Source: Dickeya undicola
Lineage (GTDB): Bacteria; Pseudomonadota; Gammaproteobacteria; Enterobacterales; Enterobacteriaceae
Length of the DNA stretch: 64,000 nt
Assembly: GCF_000784735.1 (NCBI RefSeq)
Contig: NZ_JSYG01000015.1
Location: forward strand, 62,001 to 126,000
Direction of reading: 5' to 3'
Below are positions 1-9,038 of this stretch, one piece after another. The first letter of the stretch is position 1. Each line of letters begins with the position of its first letter. The translations under genes were made by a program, and so were the position numbers. A model generated the notes under the pieces. That model saw nothing but the letters and a program-made list of their open reading frames with translations, had not been told where the DNA came from and made no database searches.

Positions 1-506
1 TGGCGTCCGGGCCTCGTTGCGGTATCGGTGAAATCGCCATTCCAGAAAACGAGCCGGGCAGCTCCATCATGCCAGGCAAAGTCAATCCGACGCAGTGTGA
101 AGCCATGACTATGCTGTGTTGCCAGGTGATGGGGAATGATGTGGCGGTAAACATGGGCGGCGCGTCCGGTAATTTCGAATTGAACGTGTTCCGGCCGATG
201 GTGATCCACAACTTCCTGCAGTCGGTACGGTTGCTCGCTGACGGCATGGAGAGTTTCAACGAGCATTGTGCGGTGGGGATTGAACCCAATCGCGAGCGCA
301 TCAACCAGTTGTTGAATGAGTCGCTGATGCTGGTGACCGCGCTCAATACGCACATCGGTTATGACAAAGCGGCGGAAATCGCCAAAAAAGCCCATAAAGA
401 AGGGCTGACGCTGAAAGCGTCGGCGTTGAAGCTGGGCTACCTGACCGAAGAACAGTTCACCCAGTGGGTACGTCCGGAAGACATGGTTGGCAGTATGAAG
501 TCTTAA
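1..506 (+). CDS. fumC: Fumarate hydratase class II (fumarase C), C-terminal part
   Basis: The gene enters from the left edge, in the frame that begins at base 3, so only about the last 168 residues are present (E. coli FumC has 467). The class II fumarase/aspartase signature [11 protein letters not shown] lies at about bases 60-92; this loop carries the catalytic serine region. The enzyme interconverts fumarate and L-malate in the cytoplasm as an iron-independent tetramer. The C-terminal small domain is complete and the stop codon TAA is at 504-506. It ends three bases from the stop of tus on the opposite strand, the same convergent fumC/tus arrangement as in E. coli. Confidence 0.97.
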   Translation, partial: ASGPRCGIGEIAIPENEPGSSIMPGKVNPTQCEAMTMLCCQVMGNDVAVNMGGASGNFELNVFRPMVIHNFLQSVRLLADGMESFNEHCAVGIEPNRERINQLLNESLMLVTALNTHIGYDKAAEIAKKAHKEGLTLKASALKLGYLTEEQFTQWVRPEDMVGSMKS

Positions 507-509
507 CGC

Positions 510-1436
510 TCACATACCGTCATCGGTATACAGATGCAGCCGGGGGATCAATAACCGTAAGGGTTTGGCTTTGGGGCGATGCCGGTGCTGAATGTTATCG
601 GCATCGTAGTCATTCAGTTCACCCATCACGGGTATGGTGTCATCGCGGCATAACACCAGTAACGGCGAAGGGCAGGGATACTGCACCTGCTTCTGCTGTT
701 CCTGATACCAGACTCTGGCGATAGGCTGCACTTTTACTGGTCGTTTTATTTTCAGCGACGCCTGCTCCGGCAGGCGTTTTACATCACGAATTTCCTGCTC
801 CAGCAGCGATGCCCATTGTTCCTTGCTGTACGGTGCCTGGCTACGCCCGGCGTGCAGGCTTTTTTCCAGCTTTTCCAGCAACGCATCACGGGTAACATTG
901 TTGATGATGTTCTTATTTGCCCAGCCAAATCGCACCGATGTCGGGTCAACCAACAGGGTAATGCTGCGGTAGGCACTGAGCGTGATCAGTCCTTTTAAGT
1001 GCGTATGAACAAAATCGAAGCGCTGCTCTGGCTCCAACCCGGACTCCACCGTAATGATCCGTTCCAGCTCTTTTTTCCTGGTATTGATATCGGTAATTAA
1101 CTGGTGTGCCTGACGGTATTCAGGCTGATCAACCCGAAAGCACAGTACACCGGGCAGGCGAATCGCCGCTTTGCTGCTGACGGTTTCTGCATGATGATGA
1201 ATAAACAGGTGACGAAAATGCTGCAAGCCGATGTCGCGTGCGTCATCACCGGTGACCGACGTGACCTGAATCTGTGTGATGGGATCGTGCTCCGTGCCTT
1301 TCTCTACCGGTGGAAGGGTAAAGGCATATCCACCAGCAAAGCGAAAGGTCCGAAACAACTGATGCATTTCGGACAATTGTGCTTCAAGGGTGGTGAAGCA
1401 ATGATTCATTCTCTCAATCAGGTCATAAGCCGCCAT
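510..1436 (-). CDS. tus: Replication terminus site-binding protein Tus
   Basis: The 308-residue product matches E. coli Tus (309 aa) along its whole length. Shared blocks include RHLFI near residue 93, SSKAA-RLPGVLC near 107-118, VHTHLKGLITL near 165-175 and KIKRPVKVQPIARVWY in the C-terminal DNA-binding strands. The block around residue 170 corresponds to the E. coli region holding the histidine and GLITL residues of the pocket that captures the flipped cytosine at the non-permissive face. Tus binds Ter sites as a monomer and stops the replicative helicase from one side only. A Ter site lies 11 bp before the start codon, which in E. coli makes tus self-repressing; the same control is likely here. 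Confidence 0.97.
   Translation of the reverse strand: MAAYDLIERMNHCFTTLEAQLSEMHQLFRTFRFAGGYAFTLPPVEKGTEHDPITQIQVTSVTGDDARDIGLQHFRHLFIHHHAETVSSKAAIRLPGVLCFRVDQPEYRQAHQLITDINTRKKELERIITVESGLEPEQRFDFVHTHLKGLITLSAYRSITLLVDPTSVRFGWANKNIINNVTRDALLEKLEKSLHAGRSQAPYSKEQWASLLEQEIRDVKRLPEQASLKIKRPVKVQPIARVWYQEQQKQVQYPCPSPLLVLCRDDTIPVMGELNDYDADNIQHRHRPKAKPLRLLIPRLHLYTDDGM
670..677 (+). other. KOPS-like octamer (FtsK-orienting sequence)
   Basis: The octamer GGGCAGGG fits the E. coli FtsK-orienting consensus GGGNAGGG. It lies left of dif (11942) and points rightward toward it, as expected for KOPS. It sits inside tus, so part of the match may reflect coding. An octamer with one free base is weak evidence alone. 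Confidence 0.5.
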
Positions 1437-1447
1437 TCATTACACTC

Positions 1448-1470
1448 TTTTTAGTTACAACATACTTATG
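1448..1470 (-). other. Ter site in the tus promoter (Ter1)
   Basis: Read on the minus strand, this 23-bp site contains the core GTATGTTGTAACTAAA (1465 down to 1450), identical to the E. coli TerA/TerB core, and it matches TerB at about 20 of 23 positions. It ends 11 bp before the tus start codon, like E. coli TerB. By analogy with TerB, which arrests forks moving in the direction of tus transcription, this site should block forks travelling leftward and pass forks travelling rightward. Confidence 0.95.
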
Positions 1471-1551
1471 GATTCTATCCTAAACGCTCAGTTTAGCAAC
1501 CAGCTTCACGATTGTTTTAACAGCGGGAAAAGCGGAGAGCGACGGTGGGGG

Positions 1552-1584
1552 ACTCACCGGCCTATGTGGTCAGGTCCGGTGAGT
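1552..1584. terminator. Hairpin between ynfM and tus, possible terminator
   Basis: A perfect 9-bp stem (ACTCACCGG paired with CCGGTGAGT) encloses a 15-base loop. It lies just past the 3' end of ynfM and before the tus promoter. No T-run follows on either strand, so a Rho-independent terminator is only one possibility. Confidence 0.35.
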
Positions 1585-1608
1585 TGAAATAATACCATAA
1601 GTGCTGAA

Positions 1609-2886
1609 TTACACTGTGTTTTTCAGGGACTTCAGTTTCCATCCGATCCACAGTGCCAGTATCAGCAGGCATGACAGAAACAGCACTAAACCCGTCCAAC
1701 CGTAGTGATACCAGAAGAAACCGCCGGAGGTGCCAGCCAGGCTCGACCCCAGATAATAACAGAACAGATATTGGGATGATGCCTGGCCTCTGGCCCGCAG
1801 CGCCCGCACGCCAATCCAGCTACTGGCGACCGAATGGGAAGCAAAAAAACCGGCGGCAAAGAGCATCATCCCGACGAACATGACCAGCAGCGAGCTGAAC
1901 AGGGTCAACAACAGTCCGGACAACATCAGGGCAACACTGCCGACCAGCACCGGCCCCCGACCAAAGCGGGCGATCATCGCCCCCGCGCGCGGGGAGGCGT
2001 AGCTACCGGTCAGGTAGACTACCGACAACAATCCTACGACAGTCTGACTTAAGTTATAGGGGGCACCCAGCAACCGATAACCAATGTAGTTGAACAGGGT
2101 GACAAAAGTCCCCATCAGCAGGAAGCCCTCGGCGAACAGCAACGGCAAGCCTGCGTCACGCCAATGCAGGCGGACATTGATCCACAGTGTTTTAGGCCGC
2201 AATGAACCTGCACGAAAATGGCGGGAGTCAGGCAATATCCGCCAAAATGTCAGCGAGGCCAACAGCGCGACAACACCGATGCTGGCAACAGAGACTCGCC
2301 AGTTGAAAAAATCGGTAATAACCCCGGTCAGCAGGCGTCCGCTCATGCCGCCAATAGAGTTGCCGCTGATGTATAGCCCCATGGAGAACGCCACCACGCT
2401 GGGATGAATCTCCTCGCTCAGATACGTCATTGCCACCGCGGCTACGCCACTGAGTGATAAACCGACCAGCGCTCGCATAGCCAGTAGCCCGGTCCAGTTC
2501 GTCATCATCGAACCAATCAGGGTACAGACCGAGGCCAGCAGCAGGGATACCACCATCACATTTTTACGACCGATGGTGTCCGACAGCGGGCCGGTAAATA
2601 ACAGCCCGACCGCCATGGTAATGGTGGAGACAGAGAGCGACAGGCTACTGGTCGCCGGTGACACACCAAACGCCTGCGACAGTACCGGCAATATCGGTTG
2701 TACGCAGTACAGTAAGGCAAACGTTGCCAGACCGGCGGAAAACAGAGCCAGTGTGACGCGAATGAACGTTGGCGTACCTCGGGTGATAAATGGATTTTTA
2801 CAAACAGGCGCTTGGGTGTCGCGTCGAGATTGGATGTCATCGGTGACAGAAACGGACATTCCTTGTGCAGACAGCGGGGTACTCAA
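1609..2886 (-). CDS. ynfM: Major facilitator superfamily transporter YnfM
   Basis: This is a 12-helix MFS permease of about 425 residues, closely matching E. coli YnfM. Recognisable blocks are LYCVQPILPVLSQAFG in the first helix region, GPLSDTIGRKNV as the helix 2-3 MFS motif, and SMGLYISGNSIGGMSGRL in mid-protein. It sits in the inner membrane and is probably a proton-driven exporter; its substrate is unknown. No ATG lies close to a well-spaced Shine-Dalgarno. A TTG at 2886 has AAGGA six bases upstream, whereas the ATG at 2859 has AAGGA directly abutting it, so the start is uncertain. It diverges from the LysR gene ynfL, as in E. coli. Confidence 0.9.
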   Translation of the reverse strand: MSTPLSAQGMSVSVTDDIQSRRDTQAPVCKNPFITRGTPTFIRVTLALFSAGLATFALLYCVQPILPVLSQAFGVSPATSSLSLSVSTITMAVGLLFTGPLSDTIGRKNVMVVSLLLASVCTLIGSMMTNWTGLLAMRALVGLSLSGVAAVAMTYLSEEIHPSVVAFSMGLYISGNSIGGMSGRLLTGVITDFFNWRVSVASIGVVALLASLTFWRILPDSRHFRAGSLRPKTLWINVRLHWRDAGLPLLFAEGFLLMGTFVTLFNYIGYRLLGAPYNLSQTVVGLLSVVYLTGSYASPRAGAMIARFGRGPVLVGSVALMLSGLLLTLFSSLLVMFVGMMLFAAGFFASHSVASSWIGVRALRARGQASSQYLFCYYLGSSLAGTSGGFFWYHYGWTGLVLFLSCLLILALWIGWKLKSLKNTV

Positions 2887-2971
2887 AATCAATCCTTATC
2901 CGGAAAAAATACGGCAAAAGCATCAGTGAGCGCATCATAGATTTGGCCTGATTGTTTTGTATAATATATTA

Positions 2972-2986
2972 ATCATTAATAATGAT
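2972..2986. promoter_or_regulatory. Palindrome in the ynfM/ynfL divergent promoter
   Basis: The perfect inverted repeat ATCATTA-A-TAATGAT lies in the AT-rich gap between the divergent ynfM and ynfL genes, 11 bp before the ynfL start. Its position and symmetry suit a LysR-type operator or autoregulatory site. This is inferred from position only. Confidence 0.45.
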
Positions 2987-2997
2987 ATTTTATAAAT

Positions 2998-3912
2998 ATG
3001 AATATCGAACTCAGACATTTACGCTACTTTATCGCTGTAGCAGAAGAACTTCATTTTGGGCGAGCGGCTGAAAAGCTGCATATCTCCCAACCGCCGCTCA
3101 GTCAGCAGATACAGGCGCTGGAAGAAAAGATTGGTGCTCAACTGCTGGATCGAAATAATCGTAACGTGCGGCTGACCCAGGCAGGCGAGCTGTTTTTGAA
3201 GGAAGCCTGGGCCATCATCAATCAGGTTAATCAGGCAGCGGAACGCGCCGCTCGTATCCAACGAGGGGAAATTGGGGAACTCAATATCGGTTTCACCTCA
3301 TCGGCACCTTTCGTCAAACAGGTGTCGCGCAGTTTGTTGCAGTTTCGTCAGCATTATCCCGAAGTGCATATCCAAATGCTGGAGATCAACACCAAGCAGC
3401 AGATTGAGCCGCTACTTGACGGCAAACTGGACCTGGGGGTAATGCGCAACAATCCGTTGCCGGAACCACTACGTCATCAGTTGTTGCTGCATGAGCCGAT
3501 GGTTGCGGTGGTGCATGAAGAACATCCGCTTGCTGCCGCCCCTGGTGGTCACATCAGTATTCAGCAGTTAGCCAATGAGCCGTTTGTATTTTTCGCCCGA
3601 GAAGTCGGGACCGCGTTGTACGACGAAGTGCTAACGTTGCTCAAGAAATACGGCATTACCCCGTACATCACTCAGGAAGTCGGCGAAGCGATGACCATTA
3701 TCGGGCTGGTGTCTTCCGGCCTGGGGGTGTCTCTGCTACCGGCTTCATTCCGCCGTATTCGGGTGGATGGCGTCAAATATCTGTCGCTGCAAGAGAAAGA
3801 CGCTATCAGTGAAATGTGGTTAGTTACCCATCAACACCGGCCGTTGAACACCGCAGCTCAAACGCTGATCACACTTATGCTGGGCAGTACCGTCAAAAAT
3901 ATGTGCAGTTAA
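2998..3912 (+). CDS. ynfL: LysR-type transcriptional regulator YnfL
   Basis: The 304-residue protein has the LysR layout. The N-terminal winged helix-turn-helix covers about residues 5-64, with the classic RHLRYFIAVAEELHFGRAAE start and recognition segment SQPPLSQQIQALEEKIG. A periplasmic-binding-like effector domain covers about 90-295. It is adjacent to and divergent from the MFS gene ynfM, the arrangement seen for E. coli YnfL/YnfM, and probably controls it. The inducer is unknown. The next gene, mlc, is on the same strand about 115 bp downstream and likely has its own promoter. Confidence 0.9.
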   Translation: MNIELRHLRYFIAVAEELHFGRAAEKLHISQPPLSQQIQALEEKIGAQLLDRNNRNVRLTQAGELFLKEAWAIINQVNQAAERAARIQRGEIGELNIGFTSSAPFVKQVSRSLLQFRQHYPEVHIQMLEINTKQQIEPLLDGKLDLGVMRNNPLPEPLRHQLLLHEPMVAVVHEEHPLAAAPGGHISIQQLANEPFVFFAREVGTALYDEVLTLLKKYGITPYITQEVGEAMTIIGLVSSGLGVSLLPASFRRIRVDGVKYLSLQEKDAISEMWLVTHQHRPLNTAAQTLITLMLGSTVKNMCS

Positions 3913-4028
3913 TCACATATCGAATCAAATATTTGACGGCTATTTACAAAAGCTCCACCATAGCCTCAGTTTTTTATTTTACAGCGTAAAAAATACTGAT
4001 TACGCCTAGTCGCAGGAGCCGTTTCAGA

Positions 4029-5246
4029 GTGATTGTCAGTGGTCAGCCGGGACACATCGATCAGATTAAACAGATGAATGCAGGTGGCGTTTATCGCCTG
4101 ATCGATGAACATGGCCCCATCTCCCGCATCGAGTTGTCAAAACAGGCCCAGCTTGCTCCTGCCAGCATTACCAAAATTGTGCGCGAACTGATGGAGGCCC
4201 ATCTGGTACGGGAAACCGAGTATCAGGAAATGGGCAGCCGCGGGCGACCAGCCATCGGCTTGGTTTTGGATACCGAAGCCTGGCACTACCTGTCGGTACG
4301 GATCAGCAACCAGGTCATGACGTTGGCTCTGCGTGATCTCAGCGGTCATCTGGTTGTGGAAGATCAGGTTGATTTACCTAAAGAGCATCCTCAGTCATTG
4401 CTTGACCGCATACTGATTGAAATCGACCAGTTTTTTATTCGTCACCAGCGCAAACTGGAACGGCTGACGGCGATTGCCATCACGTCGCCGGGTATGGTGG
4501 ATTCATCCACTGGCATAATTCATCGGATGCCGTTTTACGACGTGGAAGAGATGGAGATCGGCCCGGCGCTGGAAAAACGTACCGGCGTGCCGGTTTACTT
4601 ACAGCATGATATCTGCGCCTGGACGATGGCAGAGGCGCTATTCGGCGCATCTCGCGGTTGCCAAAACGTCATCCAGATTGTCATTGACCATAACGTTGGT
4701 GCCGGTGTGATTACTGGTGGCCGCATCCTACATGCGGGTAGCCGAACACTGGTGGAAATTGGTCATACCCAGGTCGACCCTTACGGCAAGCGTTGCTATT
4801 GCGGTAATCACGGTTGTCTGGAAACTGTCGCTAGCATAGAGAGTATGCTGGAGCTGGCTCAGCAGCGCCTGAAAGGGTCAATGAGTTCGCTACTGCACGG
4901 CTCGCCATTAACCGTTGAGTCTTTATGCGACGCGGCGCTGAAGGGGGATCAACTGGCGAAAGATATCATTGTGGATGTCGGCAATAACGTGGGGCGTATT
5001 ACCGCCATCATGGTTAATTTGTTCAATCCGGAAAAAATTCTGATCGGTTCGCCGCTGAATCAGGCCGCGGATATCCTGTATCCTGCCATTATCGACTGTA
5101 TTCGCCGTCAGGCATTGCCAGCTTACAGTCACCACCTGCAGGTGACGTCCACCCATTTCTATAATCAGGGAACCGTACCTGGTGCGGCGCTCATCAAGGA
5201 TGCACTCTATAACGGCTCCTTGCTAATTAAACTGATGCAAGGCTAA
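4029..5246 (+). CDS. mlc: Transcriptional repressor Mlc (ROK family)
   Basis: The 405-residue protein matches E. coli Mlc end to end (for example QPGHIDQIKQ near the start). The helix-turn-helix lies at about residues 33-56. The ROK domain carries the zinc site, with GHTQVDPYGKRCYCGNHGC near residues 246-264. Mlc represses PTS and sugar-use genes, and is sequestered at the membrane by dephosphorylated glucose permease EIICB(Glc). The start is GTG at 4029, the same start type as E. coli mlc, preceded by AGGAG. In E. coli mlc also sits between ynfL and ynfK. Confidence 0.96.
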   Translation: MIVSGQPGHIDQIKQMNAGGVYRLIDEHGPISRIELSKQAQLAPASITKIVRELMEAHLVRETEYQEMGSRGRPAIGLVLDTEAWHYLSVRISNQVMTLALRDLSGHLVVEDQVDLPKEHPQSLLDRILIEIDQFFIRHQRKLERLTAIAITSPGMVDSSTGIIHRMPFYDVEEMEIGPALEKRTGVPVYLQHDICAWTMAEALFGASRGCQNVIQIVIDHNVGAGVITGGRILHAGSRTLVEIGHTQVDPYGKRCYCGNHGCLETVASIESMLELAQQRLKGSMSSLLHGSPLTVESLCDAALKGDQLAKDIIVDVGNNVGRITAIMVNLFNPEKILIGSPLNQAADILYPAIIDCIRRQALPAYSHHLQVTSTHFYNQGTVPGAALIKDALYNGSLLIKLMQG

Positions 5247-5397
5247 TCAACTGCTTAATCACGATGTGGTTTCCCGTTGACCGACAAAACATTGCGCTAA
5301 CGCAAGCCGCTCTGGCGGCCCATCCCCTAGACTTTGGACTCATAGTAAGTGTTTTGAGGTTTATTGTTCAGGTGGGGCCTGCTGGAGTGGTGTTTTC

Positions 5398-6069
5398 ATG
5401 TTAAAGCGTATGTTTGTTACAGGAACGGATACTGCCGTGGGGAAAACGGTGGTGTCGAAGGCGTTATTACAGGCGCTGACGAAAACGGGCAAAACCGTCG
5501 TGGGTTATAAACCTGTTGCCAAGAGCTGTACGGAAACCGAAGAGGGATTGCGCAACAAAGATGCGCTGGTGTTACAGGAAGCGTCGTCGATCCCATTAAC
5601 CTACCAGCAGGTCAATCCTGTGTCGTTGCAGGAAGATGAGATCAGTGCCAGCGAGCTGGAGATCAATTACTGCGCGATGACCGAGGGGTTGAACCAACTG
5701 AGTGAATTGTCGGATATGGTTATCGTCGAAGGCAGCGGCGGCTGGCGTACCCTGATGAACGATATGCGAACTTATTCGGAGTGGGTCGTTCAGGAGCAAT
5801 TGCCGGTTGTGCTGGTGGTGGGGATCAAGCTCGGTTGCATTAACCATGCGCTGTTGACGGCGCAAGCCGTTATTAACGATGGGCTGCCGCTGGTGGGTTG
5901 GGTGGCGAACCGTATTAATCCGGGGCTGGCCAACTATGCTGAAATCATTCACGCTCTGCGCGAAAAAATCCCCGCGCCTCAATTGGGGGAATTACCGTAT
6001 CTGCCTCGTGCCGAACAGCGTGACTTGTCCGCTTATATTGACCTTTCCGCGATAAAGCAGTCGTTCTAA
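5398..6069 (+). CDS. ynfK: Dethiobiotin synthase paralogue BioD2 (YnfK)
   Basis: The 223-residue protein is an ATP-dependent dethiobiotin synthetase homologue. The P-loop FVTGTDTAVGKT is at residues 6-17, VGYKPVAKSC at about 34-43 and VVEGSGGW-type residues at about 107-114. The family carboxylates 7,8-diaminononanoate to form the ureido ring of dethiobiotin. It lies next to mlc, as ynfK does in E. coli, and away from any bio operon, so it is the second (BioD2) paralogue. Whether it contributes to biotin synthesis cannot be seen from sequence. Confidence 0.92.
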   Translation: MLKRMFVTGTDTAVGKTVVSKALLQALTKTGKTVVGYKPVAKSCTETEEGLRNKDALVLQEASSIPLTYQQVNPVSLQEDEISASELEINYCAMTEGLNQLSELSDMVIVEGSGGWRTLMNDMRTYSEWVVQEQLPVVLVVGIKLGCINHALLTAQAVINDGLPLVGWVANRINPGLANYAEIIHALREKIPAPQLGELPYLPRAEQRDLSAYIDLSAIKQSF

Positions 6070-6078
6070 ATCTGGTCA

Positions 6079-6115
6079 ACATGCCCTGTTTGTTATCTTA
6101 AAGAGCAGGGCATGT
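6079..6115. terminator. Hairpin between convergent ynfK and ynfD, probable terminator
   Basis: A perfect 10-bp stem (ACATGCCCTG paired with CAGGGCATGT) encloses a 17-base loop. It lies between the 3' ends of ynfK and ynfD and could serve both strands. Only short T-runs follow. Confidence 0.5.
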
Positions 6116-6149
6116 TTGATAGTTGCATCAGGTTATCCATCAAACCCAG

Positions 6150-6437
6150 TCAGCGAGGTTTGCCGGTCGGTGCCACAGATTGGGGCAGCACATCGGAGTC
6201 ATCGGACAGGCGGACATAGACAATTTTTTGCGTATCCTGTTCGCAATGACCAACAACCTGCCCACCATGCTGGCTAACCTGATCATTAGGCACAATATCC
6301 AGCTCAAAACCCGACGCAGGTACACCGTTCGCGATAATCTTGCGGGCAATATCATCACGAACGCGCTCGCAGGAGGCTTGCACCATTAGTGGTGTAAACA
6401 ACAGTAACAGCGTACCGGTGAGCATTACTTTCTTCAT
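6150..6437 (-). CDS. ynfD: Small periplasmic DUF1161 protein (YnfD)
   Basis: The product is about 95 residues with a signal peptide (KKVMLTGTLLLLFTPLMVQA, cleaved before SCERV). The mature part fits the DUF1161 pattern, with VPNDQV, GGQVVGHCE and TQKIVYVR, and two cysteines that may form a disulfide. The function is unknown. Two adjacent ATG codons are present; the second, at 6437, is better placed behind AGGAGG. It lies near ynfB and ynfK, as ynfD does in E. coli. Confidence 0.85.
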   Translation of the reverse strand: MKKVMLTGTLLLLFTPLMVQASCERVRDDIARKIIANGVPASGFELDIVPNDQVSQHGGQVVGHCEQDTQKIVYVRLSDDSDVLPQSVAPTGKPR

Positions 6438-6514
6438 CATATCCTCCTGACGATTCGACGGATTTATCCACCCAGTAATAAGCTGATAAATCCGTAGCCG
6501 GATGAGGTGAACGA

Positions 6515-6871
6515 TCAGGGCGTTACCGGGCGGCCAGAGCGACGGTCAAGGCAACGTAATGAATTGGGTTCCCAATACGCATTGAAATTAGAGCTGGCTT
6601 TACATTTTTCTTCCAGCGCTTCAGCCCTATCCGCCTTGTCGAAATCTCTGTCAGCCTTGTCGACCCGCTTTTCAAGATGCTTGTTGAGTTTATTACGCAA
6701 AGTGCGTGTTTCGTTCCAATCTTCACTGCTCTGACGCGCAGCTTCTTTGGATAACGCACTGTTACCGTTATCAATAATGATATGTTGTGCTGCCTGTACA
6801 GACTGGCAGAGACTCAGACTAAACAGCGATGAAGTAAGAAGAAAGAGTAAGTTACGTGTTTTTTTCTGCAT
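6515..6871 (-). CDS. ynfB: Periplasmic DUF1283 protein (YnfB)
   Basis: The 118-residue protein has a signal peptide ending near QSVQAA and a lysine- and aspartate-rich helical middle ([20 protein letters not shown]). The C-terminal [15 protein letters not shown] matches E. coli YnfB. The function is unknown and the protein is expected in the periplasm. It is transcribed toward ynfD with a 77-bp gap, so the two may share a transcript. Confidence 0.85.
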   Translation of the reverse strand: MQKKTRNLLFLLTSSLFSLSLCQSVQAAQHIIIDNGNSALSKEAARQSSEDWNETRTLRNKLNKHLEKRVDKADRDFDKADRAEALEEKCKASSNFNAYWEPNSLRCLDRRSGRPVTP

Positions 6872-7058
6872 GTTTCACCCAGACAGGAATTTCTGTAAAT
6901 ACGATCGTTGTCATAACCAAGAATCATAACGGTGACTATAGCATCCGCTGCCATAACCAAACTATAACCGACCCGAAATATTCAAGAAAACGCCCTCGCT
7001 GACCCGTACATACTTAGCGGCGCGGGTCTATTCCTGAATAATAACAAACGGGCGAAGA

Positions 7059-7074
7059 GCCTATCTCAATAGGC
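7059..7074. repeat. Short palindrome GCCTAT-CTCA-ATAGGC
   Basis: A perfect 6-bp stem lies in the 300-bp gap between ynfB and ydfG. The motif resembles the left end of the MITE-like element before padC (55240-55255), so it may be a remnant of the same repeat family. Nothing else was recognised in this gap. Confidence 0.35.
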
Positions 7075-7171
7075 GCTAAAGAGGTTGTGATGGTTTTCTC
7101 CTTGCGCCCGATGTTGGTGTACGACGTGGCAATCGTTAACCGATGCCGCGCCGAAACGTCAAGAAGGGGAT

Positions 7172-7921
7172 TTACTCGTCGCGAGTCACCTTCAGGCCAC
7201 CGTAGGTTTGGCTAACAGGCATCATTTCCAGCGTGTTGATGTTGACGTGAGCCGGTAGCGTCGCGACCCAAAATACCGCTTCTGTCACATCTTCCGGCGT
7301 CAGCGGGTTGGATTTGTCATACGTCTGGCTGACCCTGGCCTCATCCCCTTTGAAACGAACGGCAGAAAACTCGGTTCCGCCCACCAGACCCGGCTCAATG
7401 TTGGTCACCCGCACTTGAGTGCCGGAGAGGTCAGCGCGCAGCCCCAGACTGAACTGGCGCACAAACGCCTTGCTGGCACCGTAGACGTTCCCGCCCTGAT
7501 AAGGCCAGTTACCCGCAGTGGAGCCGATATTGATGATATGACCGGCATTGCGCTTCACCATTTCCGGCAGCAACGCATGGGTCATGAACACCAGCCCCTT
7601 ATTGTTGGTATCGATCATGGTTTCCCAGTCACTGACGTTGGCTTTGTGAGCAGGCTCCAGCCCCAATGCCAGACCGGCGTTGTTAACCAGCACATCAATT
7701 TTTTGCCATTCAGCAGGCAGAGCGGCGATAGCCTGCTCGATAGCCTGTCGATCGCGCACATCGAGGCGCAATGTGAGAAGCGCGTCACCAAACTCGGCTT
7801 TCAGCGCATCAAGGCGATCCTGTCGGCGGCCAGTAGCGATGACTTGATGGCCTTCCTTGATAAACCGCCGGGTAATCGCTTCACCGAATCCCGCCGTTGC
7901 ACCGGTAACAAAAATAATCAT
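7172..7921 (-). CDS. ydfG: NADP-dependent 3-hydroxy acid/serine dehydrogenase YdfG (SDR)
   Basis: This classical short-chain dehydrogenase of 249 residues closely matches E. coli YdfG. It shows TGATAGFGE (NADP-binding glycine motif), NNAGLAL, the catalytic serine in INIGSTAG and the YGASK active-site Tyr/Lys. YdfG oxidises L-allo-threonine, serine and 3-hydroxy acids, and reduces malonic semialdehyde to 3-hydroxypropionate in pyrimidine breakdown. The start at 7921 (MIIFVTG) is preferred over an upstream in-frame ATG because GAGGA lies about seven bases before it and E. coli YdfG starts at the same point. Confidence 0.95.
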   Translation of the reverse strand: MIIFVTGATAGFGEAITRRFIKEGHQVIATGRRQDRLDALKAEFGDALLTLRLDVRDRQAIEQAIAALPAEWQKIDVLVNNAGLALGLEPAHKANVSDWETMIDTNNKGLVFMTHALLPEMVKRNAGHIINIGSTAGNWPYQGGNVYGASKAFVRQFSLGLRADLSGTQVRVTNIEPGLVGGTEFSAVRFKGDEARVSQTYDKSNPLTPEDVTEAVFWVATLPAHVNINTLEMMPVSQTYGGLKVTRDE

Positions 7922-8264
7922 GCGTTTTTCCTCTTTCATTCCTGACTGCAGTGATCCCGAACTAACCTGATGACGTTGTGCTACATATCGAAAAAGTCAG
8001 CCCTTCGACCGCGATGACACCATCATAACAATGAGCATACCTTAACCTTGATGCTATCTCTATGTCAGCATTGAGCTTTTCGGTAAGCCTCGCAGATAGT
8101 CCCCACATTTGCAGTATGTTACAAACATAACGTCGGGCAGGATTCCAGCCTGGCTAAAACGGGTTTGTCACACGCGTTTTTTCACGGTAGTTTTCTTTAT
8201 CGGGATAATGGTTTCGTCGAGGCAATTATTGGTCCGGTATTGATAACACAGGTAAGGAATACAC
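7922..8264. other. Intergenic region between divergent ydfG and methyltransferase genes
   Basis: This 343-bp gap must hold both promoters. The only notable signal is a Ter-like string at 8115-8129 that fails the Ter core by one inserted base. No RNA gene or small ORF with a good ribosome site was seen. Confidence 0.6.
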
Positions 8265-9035
8265 ATGGAAAGCAGTAAAAGTCACCAGCAGTCTGTTGAG
8301 CAACAATTTGGCGAACAGGCCAACGCCTATCTGAACAGTGCCGTTCATGCGCAGGGAGAAGATTTGGCCGAATTGGCTCGCCGTCTACAGGGTAAAAACC
8401 ATGCCAGCGTGCTGGACTTGGGCTGCGGTGCCGGTCATGTCAGCTTTACCGTTGCCAGCCTGGTCGACAACGTGGTGGCGTGCGATTTGTCGCCGCGTAT
8501 GCTGGATGTCGTCGCCAGCGCCGCACAGGAAAAAGGCCTGACCAATATCAGCACTCAGCAGGCGGTGGCGGAGTCGTTGCCGTTTGCTGATGACAGCGTT
8601 GACGTGGTGGTTAGTCGTTATTCGGCCCATCACTGGCAGGATGTCGGGCAAGCCTTACGGGAAGTAAAAAGGGTGCTGAAACCAGGAGGTGAAGCCATTC
8701 TCATGGATGTGGTTTCCCCTGGGCACCCAGTACTGGATGTGTATTTACAAACCGTAGAAATGCTGCGCGACACCTCACACGTGCGCAATTATACGCCGGG
8801 TGAGTGGCTGACGATGTTGGGCGAAGCCGGGCTGACAATACGTTCGCTGCAAACTTCACATTTGCATCTGGAGTTCCAGAGTTGGGTGGCACGCATGAGA
8901 ACCCCTGAACATTTTGTCACCGCCATTCGTGCTTTGCAGCAACAGATGTCCGCTGAGGTCACTCGCCATTACAACATTCGACAGGATGGCTCATTCACCA
9001 CTGATATTGCCTTTATCGTCGTCAGTAAAGGGTAA
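8265..9035 (+). CDS. Class I SAM-dependent methyltransferase (YafE-like)
   Basis: The 256-residue protein has a Methyltransf_11 domain. The SAM-binding motif VLDLGCGAGHVS is at about residues 49-60, the acidic residue VACDLSP at about 71-77, and DVVVSRYSAHHW at about 110-121. It resembles the YafE/UbiE-like small-molecule methyltransferases of enterobacteria, but is longer than E. coli YafE. The substrate is unknown. The gene stands alone, and an UUCG-capped hairpin follows its stop. Confidence 0.85.
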   Translation: MESSKSHQQSVEQQFGEQANAYLNSAVHAQGEDLAELARRLQGKNHASVLDLGCGAGHVSFTVASLVDNVVACDLSPRMLDVVASAAQEKGLTNISTQQAVAESLPFADDSVDVVVSRYSAHHWQDVGQALREVKRVLKPGGEAILMDVVSPGHPVLDVYLQTVEMLRDTSHVRNYTPGEWLTMLGEAGLTIRSLQTSHLHLEFQSWVARMRTPEHFVTAIRALQQQMSAEVTRHYNIRQDGSFTTDIAFIVVSKG

Positions 9036-9038
9036 AGT

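Noticed and set aside
8115-8129. Ter-like string TATGTTACAAACATA
   Set aside because: Read on the minus strand it is ATGTTTGTAACATA, with an extra base inside the essential GTTGTAAC core, and it lacks the flanking CTAAA. It is better seen as a short palindrome.
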